Under the pieces are notes generated by a model. That model saw only the letters and a program-made list of their open reading frames with translations. It was not told where the DNA came from and did not search any database. A stretch of 47,626 bases of DNA from UBA6921 sp031363085 (lineage in GTDB: Bacteria > Pseudomonadota > Gammaproteobacteria > SG8-11): the NCBI GenBank assembly GCA_031363085.1, contig JANLTU010000163.1, forward strand, positions 1 to 47,626, written 5' to 3'. Within the stretch, counting starts at the first letter, position 1. Each line of letters opens with the position of its first letter. This document shows positions 43,000 through 47,626 of the stretch, piece by piece. A program made the translations under genes and the position numbers.

Positions 43000-43046
43000 G
43001 TAGGTGCCCGATTCATCGGGCAAGGCGCGATGAATCACGCCCCTAC
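43000..43046 (-). repeat. REP-like double palindrome, second copy
   Basis: Read on the minus strand, it starts GTAGGGGCGTGATTCATCGC and ends with CCCGATGAATCGGGCACCTA, so both ends carry a GTAG/CTAC. It matches the element at 12697–12739 at nearly every base over about 36 positions. Confidence 0.75.
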
Positions 43047-43084
43047 CACCTCGCACCTTTGAGCAGCCACCCAGACAACCCAAG

Positions 43085-45120
43085 CTATGCTGTTTTGAGG
43101 TCCACGATGTTAGTCTCCACCCGCTCGCCGGCGGCCCACTGTGAATGCTTCAGCCAGGCGGAGAAATCAGTCGCGCTCAACGGGCGGCTCATGAAATAGC
43201 CCTGTGCGTCGTCGCATCCCAGGGCGTGCAACTGATCCCAAACCTCCTGCGTCTCGACGCCTTCGGCGACGATTTTCAAACCCAGGCTGTGGCCCAGCTC
43301 GACGGTGGAGCGCACGATCACGGCGTCGTTGTGGTTGCTGGCCATGTCTTTCACGAAGGAGCGGTCGATTTTGATCTTTGCCACCAGCAGCTCCTTCAGA
43401 TACGCCATTGAGGAATAGCCGGTGCCAAAATCGTCGATCGAGATTTGCAGCCCCATCCGGCTGAGTTTCTTGATGCACGCCACCGCCAACGCCGGTTGTG
43501 ACATCAATGCCGCTTCGGTGATTTCCAGTTCCAGCCGCGCCGGCGGCACGCTGAATTCGGCGAGGATCGCGGCGACTTTATCCGGAAATTCCGGATCGCG
43601 GACGTTCACCGCCGACAGGTTGACCAGCACCGACAAGTCAATGCCGGCACGGCGCCATGCCTCGCATTGACGCAGCGCGCCACGCAACACGGCGACCGTC
43701 AGCGGCTTGATCAGGTTGCTGCTTTCCGCCAGCGGAATAAATTTATCGGGCGCGAGCAGGCCGAGCATGGGGTGGTTCCAGCGCACCAACACTTCGACGC
43801 CGTTGACGTGCCCGGGCTTGAAATCAATCTTTGGCTGGTAGTGCAGCACCAACTGGTCATGGCTGATGGCGTGGCGCAGCTCGCCTTGCAACGCGTTGCG
43901 GTCTTCAGCGTCCTGCCCGAGCGTATTGCTGTACAGCGCATAGCCACTGTGCGACTGCTTAGCGAAATACATGGCGGCGTCGGCCCGGCGTTGCAGCGTT
44001 TCGGCGTCTTGTGCCTGCTCCGGAAATATTGCGATACCCAGGCTGGCACCGACGTCGACTGAATGCCCGCCGAGCGTCGGCGCATCGGCGAGTGCGGCAA
44101 GAATTTTCTTGGCGGCGATCAACGCGCCATCAAGGTCGCTGATGGTCGCAAGCAGGATCACAAACTCGTCGCCGCCGATACGCGCGACGGTATCGGATTC
44201 ACGCAAACACGCACGGGTGCGCGCCGCAACATGCTGCAGCACCAAGTCGCCGATGTGATGGCCCAAGGTATCGTTAATGATCTTGAAGCGGTTCAAGTCC
44301 ATCGCAATCAACGCGAACACGCGCTGTTCGCGGCGTGCCACCAAAATTGCCTGCTGCACGCGGTCGGCGAACAGCAGGCGGTTTGGCAAGTCGGTCAGCG
44401 CGTCGAACATCGCCTGGTGTTTGAGCGACTGCGCCTGCCGATGAGTCAGGCGCACCACAACCACGGCGATTACGAGCCCCAGTACGGTGGCGGCGCTGCC
44501 AAAAGCCAGCATCAGCAGGCGCGCGTTGGCATACGATGCGCTGGCTTCGGCTATCGCCGCGTGAGTGGTGTTTTTTGCAGCTCGATAAACTCTTTGACGT
44601 CCTGCGCGATGAGTCCTTGCGCCGGCATCGCCTCGGTTCGGATCGCAAGGCGTGCCGCGTCGATCCGCCCTTCCATCGAATAATCCATGATTTTTTCGGT
44701 AATCGGCCGAGCATTAGCAGTGTGCTCTTGAATTCTGGCCAACAGCGCTTTTTCTGCATCGCTGCTGGCCAGGTCATGCAGCCGATCACGGTATTTGCGG
44801 AACGCAAGTCCAAATTCGCGCACCCGATGCGATTCCGCCTCACGCTCGAAATCGTCGCTCATCGCCGCCATCAAATGCATGCCGATCAAGCGATCCCGCA
44901 GCGCTGCGTGTAATAAAAATGCCAGTTCCTGTTTGACCAGCTCACGCGCCACCAAGGAATCGAGCTGACGATTGCTTTGCGCCATGCGCGTGAGCCCAAC
45001 CAGGGTGACGCCGACCAGCAACAGCAGCAGCAACGCAAAGCCGACTTTAATGCCGATGCCAAGCTCGGTGCGCGAACCCGTCAACATCGCTTTGATGTTT
45101 TGCGCCGAGTTTGAAGTCAT
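43085..45120 (-). pseudogene. Membrane-bound GGDEF-EAL sensor, split by a one-base frameshift
   Basis: Two frames form one protein of about 678 residues. The first (ATG 45120) has a membrane helix (VGFALLLLLLVGVTLVGLTR), a periplasmic four-helix sensor resembling the 4HB_MCP module, and stops at 44551. The second starts before the second membrane helix (VLGLVIAVVVVRL) and continues into a GGDEF domain with intact GGDEF and RESD I-site. An EAL domain follows, with EVLVRW in place of EALVRW, then SIDDFGTGYSSMAYLK. The frames part in a run of six A (44571–44576); one extra A restores QKNTTHAAIAEAS. The protein would make and/or degrade cyclic di-GMP. It may be a real mutation, a sequence error, or transcriptional slippage. 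Confidence 0.85.
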
Positions 45121-45197
45121 GCATTGGCCTGCGAGTAGCTGTTATTGACAATATAACTCGCGATGCAAAGACCGGAGCTAAACCGGCGTTGACGAGT

Positions 45198-45605
45198 TCA
45201 CCCGCCGGTGACATGTTTGTTAGCGTCCGCGCGATACATGTTCTCCAGCAACTCGGCTTCGCCGCGCGTTACGCCGCAGCGTTCCACCAAAGTGGGAATG
45301 TCGGCGCCCGAGTCGATCAACTGCATCGCCTGGCGATACGATTGTTGCAAGGGCTCGGTTAAATCACGCTGTTCGATGCGTTCGGTCTGGCGCCGCACTT
45401 TTTCTTCCAGGAGGTCCATGCGCTGCCCCACACCCAAAGCCGCCGAAACCACGGCGGATAAATCATCACGTGCGTCGCGCAGGGCTTGGCCGGTGCGCGC
45501 TTTTAACGAGCGCTGATGCAACAACAACGCCACCGCGCCGGCCAGTAGCACGACATTGATGGCCACACTGGTCAGGCTCATCACGGTCAAGGTTTCAACA
45601 CTCAT
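45198..45605 (-). CDS. DUF2802 family protein
   Basis: 135 residues. One N-terminal membrane helix (SVAINVVLLAGAVALLLH) is followed by a long coiled coil (DLSAVVSAALGVGQRMDLLE and onward) and a C-terminal helix-turn-helix-like stretch, DIPTLVERCGVTRGEAELLE. The family is DUF2802, of unknown biochemistry, regularly encoded after the chemotaxis genes of polar-flagellated gammaproteobacteria, as here. Two adjacent Met codons can start; the second (45605) is given. The CheW gene ends 17 bases upstream. Confidence 0.85.
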   Translation of the reverse strand: MSVETLTVMSLTSVAINVVLLAGAVALLLHQRSLKARTGQALRDARDDLSAVVSAALGVGQRMDLLEEKVRRQTERIEQRDLTEPLQQSYRQAMQLIDSGADIPTLVERCGVTRGEAELLENMYRADANKHVTGG

Positions 45606-45625
45606 CACCCGCTCTCACAGGCTGC

Positions 45626-46120
45626 TCAAACGTGAACTGCGTTGCTCACATCGCCCCACTCTTGCTCGGAAAGAAATTTGTTGAGATCGACCACGATCAG
45701 CAATTCGCTCTCGCGGCTGGCCACGCCTTGAATGTACTTCGAGCTTTCTTCGGTGCCGACATTGGGCGCGGCTTCGATCTCGGACTTGCGCAAATCCACC
45801 ACATCGGCAACGCTGTCGACCAGCATGCCGATCACGTTGCCGTTGACTTCGATGATGACGATGCGCGAGGCGTCGTCGACTTCTTTCAACGTCAATCCAA
45901 AACGCCTGCGCGTGTCGACCACCGTCACCACGTTGCCGCGCAAATTGATGATTCCCAGCACGTAGCTGGGCGCACCCGGCACCGGTGCGATTTCAGTAAT
46001 CCGCAACACCTCCTGCACCAGCAGGACGTTGATGCAATATTTTTCCTTGTCGAGGCGGAACGTCACCCAGCGCAGGATCGGATCTTCGGGTTGCGGTTGT
46101 ACGGCGCTGTTCATGGTCAT
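45626..46120 (-). CDS. cheW: Chemotaxis coupling protein CheW
   Basis: 164 residues. The single CheW domain shows WVTFRLDKEKYCINVLLVQE, then LRITEIAPVPGAPSYVLGII and NLRGNVVTVVDTRRRFGL, the most conserved part of the family, then ESELLIVVDLNKFL. It bridges receptors and the CheA kinase at the inner membrane. In the order ParA, CheW-like, CheW, DUF2802 it is the third gene, 54 bases after the CheW-like gene. All face minus and belong to one chemotaxis/flagellar cluster that continues beyond the right edge. Confidence 0.94.
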   Translation of the reverse strand: MTMNSAVQPQPEDPILRWVTFRLDKEKYCINVLLVQEVLRITEIAPVPGAPSYVLGIINLRGNVVTVVDTRRRFGLTLKEVDDASRIVIIEVNGNVIGMLVDSVADVVDLRKSEIEAAPNVGTEESSKYIQGVASRESELLIVVDLNKFLSEQEWGDVSNAVHV

Positions 46121-46174
46121 GGCCTGTGTGGGTCAAGTCGCCGGTCAATGCAGGCGAGGTCTGAAAATTAGGGG

Positions 46175-46744
46175 CTACGCCGGGTTATCGGCAGCGGGTT
46201 CGTAAACCTCATCGGCATCCAGTAACGCGCAGCGGTGTTGCAACAAGGTGCCCGCCAGCCAGCGGCGTTTGGTCAAGTGGCTACGCCAGCGCACCGCCTC
46301 GTGCGCCACCTCAATGTTTGGGTCGACGGCGTCGCAGGCGAGCGCATAACTGCCGTGATCGACGATCACCAGCCACTGGTAGGACGGCGTGACCTGGCGG
46401 TCAGGCAGAAGGATGCGCGCGCTGTCCAGCACCGGCACGTTGCGCCCGTCGTAGGCCAGACTGCCCAGCACCAACGGCGGCACGGCCACACCTTTGCAAC
46501 CGGCAAAATCGACGATCTCGGTCACGCGCGCCAGCGGCAACGCCAGCTTTAAACCCGCCACCATGAACACAAAACATTTAAGACCGCCGCCGGCAAGCAA
46601 CCTTGGCGGCGGCGTTGCCAGTGCTGGCGCTGCAACCGCAGGCGACGGGCTTGACATTTCCGGCGGCGTCGACAACAGCGCATCCAGATAGCTGTTCAGC
46701 GCTTGGTTTTGATCTGCACACACAGGATGATTGGGAAGATTCAT
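46175..46744 (-). CDS. CheW-like domain protein with Pro/Ala-rich N-terminus
   Basis: 189 residues. The first 50 are a Pro/Ala/Ser-rich, probably disordered region (PPEMSSPSPAVAAPALATPP). The rest is a divergent CheW domain: LKCFVFMVAGLKLALPLARV, PPLVLGSLAYDGRNVPVLDS and LVIVDHGSYALACDAVD. This second CheW-like protein next to ParA is typical of polar chemotaxis clusters, where the disordered part of such a protein can link ParA-type localisers to the array. Its start overlaps the ParA stop by four bases (46741–46744). Confidence 0.85.
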   Translation of the reverse strand: MNLPNHPVCADQNQALNSYLDALLSTPPEMSSPSPAVAAPALATPPPRLLAGGGLKCFVFMVAGLKLALPLARVTEIVDFAGCKGVAVPPLVLGSLAYDGRNVPVLDSARILLPDRQVTPSYQWLVIVDHGSYALACDAVDPNIEVAHEAVRWRSHLTKRRWLAGTLLQHRCALLDADEVYEPAADNPA

Positions 46745-47580
46745 GACGGTAACGAGCGTTCGTTATAGGGCGCATTCAACCGAATCACATTTTCCATAGC
46801 ATCCTTTTGTTGCGCGCCGCGCACCCCGGCCGGCAGCAGTTGGTCGGCCAACGCCGCATAGGCCAGCACCCCGCGCTCGCTCATGCTGCGCATCGGCAAC
46901 GGCACGCCTTGGCGGCTGGCGTCGCGGAAGTGGGTATCGACCGGAATCACGGTGCTGGCCAGGCGCAGCATGTATTTGGCGCGCATCTGATCCAGGCTGT
47001 CTTGCGACGCGCGCGTGCGGCGGTCAAACATGGTCGGCAAAATGGTGTAAGGCAAATCGCGGCGCGTGGAGCGCTGAATCATGCCCAGCGTGTGCAGCAT
47101 GCGCTCCAAGCCTTTGAGCGCAAGAAATTCGGTTTGTACTGGAATGATCAGGTGATCGCAGGCCGCCAAGGCATTCACCAGCAGAATGCCCAAGGTCGGC
47201 GGGCAATCGATGATGACGAAATCAAATTTATCCTTGAGCCGCTGCAAGGCCGTGCTGATGATCAGACCTTGGCCGTGTTGCGTACCCAATTGCCGGTCGA
47301 GCGTCGCCATCGCGGTGGAGGCCGGCAACATGAACAAGCGATTGAAGCGGGTTTCTGTCACGACCTGCACCGGATTGAGTGTGCGGTCGTTAAATAATCG
47401 ATAAGCACTGTCTTCGACCCGGTCGGGATCGAGGCCAAAATACGCACTGAGCGACCCATGCGCATCCAGATCCACCATCAACGTGCGCTGGCCGCGCATC
47501 GCCATGATTCCCGCCAGCGTGATGGCCGTAGTGGTTTTGCCCACGCCGCCCTTCTGATTACCAATCGCCCAGACTTTCAC
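46741..47580 (-). CDS. ParA-family ATPase of the chemotaxis cluster (ParC-like)
   Basis: 279 residues from a GTG at 47578–47580, chosen because the family begins MKVWxxxNQKGGVGKTT and GGGG lies a few bases upstream. A longer frame reaches the window edge but adds a non-conserved leader. The deviant Walker A is KGGVGKTTT, with Walker A' TLMVDLDAHGSL and Walker B FVIIDCPPTLGIL. In the cluster ParA–CheW–CheW this protein positions the chemosensory array at the cell pole. It is the most upstream complete gene of the run, and the preceding motor genes would lie to the right. Confidence 0.9.
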   Translation of the reverse strand: MKVWAIGNQKGGVGKTTTAITLAGIMAMRGQRTLMVDLDAHGSLSAYFGLDPDRVEDSAYRLFNDRTLNPVQVVTETRFNRLFMLPASTAMATLDRQLGTQHGQGLIISTALQRLKDKFDFVIIDCPPTLGILLVNALAACDHLIIPVQTEFLALKGLERMLHTLGMIQRSTRRDLPYTILPTMFDRRTRASQDSLDQMRAKYMLRLASTVIPVDTHFRDASRQGVPLPMRSMSERGVLAYAALADQLLPAGVRGAQQKDAMENVIRLNAPYNERSLPS

Positions 47581-47626
47581 GTGACTACCCCGCTCGACCG
47601 TTGACTCACACGCGTCCATCGCCACC
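47581..47626 (-). other. Window edge, possibly the end of a preceding gene
   Basis: On the minus strand the first 21 bases at the edge read in one frame as GGDGRV and a TGA stop (ending at 47606), which could be the C-terminus of the usual upstream motB/motD gene. Too little is present to decide. Confidence 0.2.

Noticed and set aside
42805..43083. Longer version of the antitoxin reading frame
   Set aside because: The extension is made of repeat sequence and the operator palindrome; the ATG at 42802–42804 has the ribosome site.
1..47626. CRISPR array, prophage or integrative element
   Set aside because: No regularly spaced direct repeats, cas, integrase, phage structural or tRNA-attachment sequences were seen.

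Overview
The window reads as an ordinary chromosomal stretch of a gammaproteobacterium. Three local gene orders support this, from general knowledge of Pseudomonas and related genomes: dcd–apbC divergent from metG; a DUF2782 gene close to polA; and ParA–CheW–CheW-like–DUF2802, the usual distal end of a polar-flagellum/chemotaxis cluster. A DsrS-like protein, a SemiSWEET, a class I cytochrome c and GTAG-headed palindromic repeats suggest a free-living, respiring lineage outside the enterics. Species cannot be named from the sequence.

Layout, left to right. 1–4.2 kb: 3'-truncated ftsK (minus), a PIN-PhoH ATPase (plus) and a small lytic transglycosylase (minus). 4.5–10.7 kb, all minus: a diguanylate cyclase, then a DsrS-like / VWA-metallopeptidase-like / MoxR ATPase operon, then a secreted protein of unknown family and a bactofilin. 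10.9–14.5 kb: a DrrAB-type ABC exporter, a class V aminotransferase and a small exported helical protein. 14.6–18.2 kb: repeats and the wreck of a histidine kinase, followed by an intact response regulator and hybrid kinase. 18.5–24.6 kb: double-FHA protein, dcd, apbC, metG, pmbA. 24.7–29.5 kb: a candidate C-rich small RNA, SemiSWEET, two convergent TraF-like outer-membrane proteins, a frameshifted fructosamine kinase and cytochrome c. 29.8–38.6 kb: DUF2782, LOG protein, polA, MarC, DUF6164, an MFS transporter behind a MITE-like element, GNAT, GST, LprI-like protein and a truncated haemoglobin. 38.6–43 kb: flippase, small Cys protein, dadA and a repeat-flanked VapBC-type module. 43–47.6 kb: a frameshifted GGDEF-EAL sensor, then the chemotaxis cluster.

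The most interesting non-coding item is at about 24742–24864. A sequence with exact −24/−12 spacing for sigma-54 is followed by about 97 nt that folds into three hairpins, with C-rich loops (including a CCUCC anti-Shine-Dalgarno stretch) and a terminator with a U-tract. This is the layout of an mRNA-targeting small RNA. Other notable items are several families of intergenic palindromes, a 142-bp TA-flanked MITE abutting the MFS gene, two single-base frameshifts in otherwise full-length genes, one degraded kinase, and two very short reading frames with good ribosome binding sites. No rRNA, tRNA, CRISPR array or prophage was seen.
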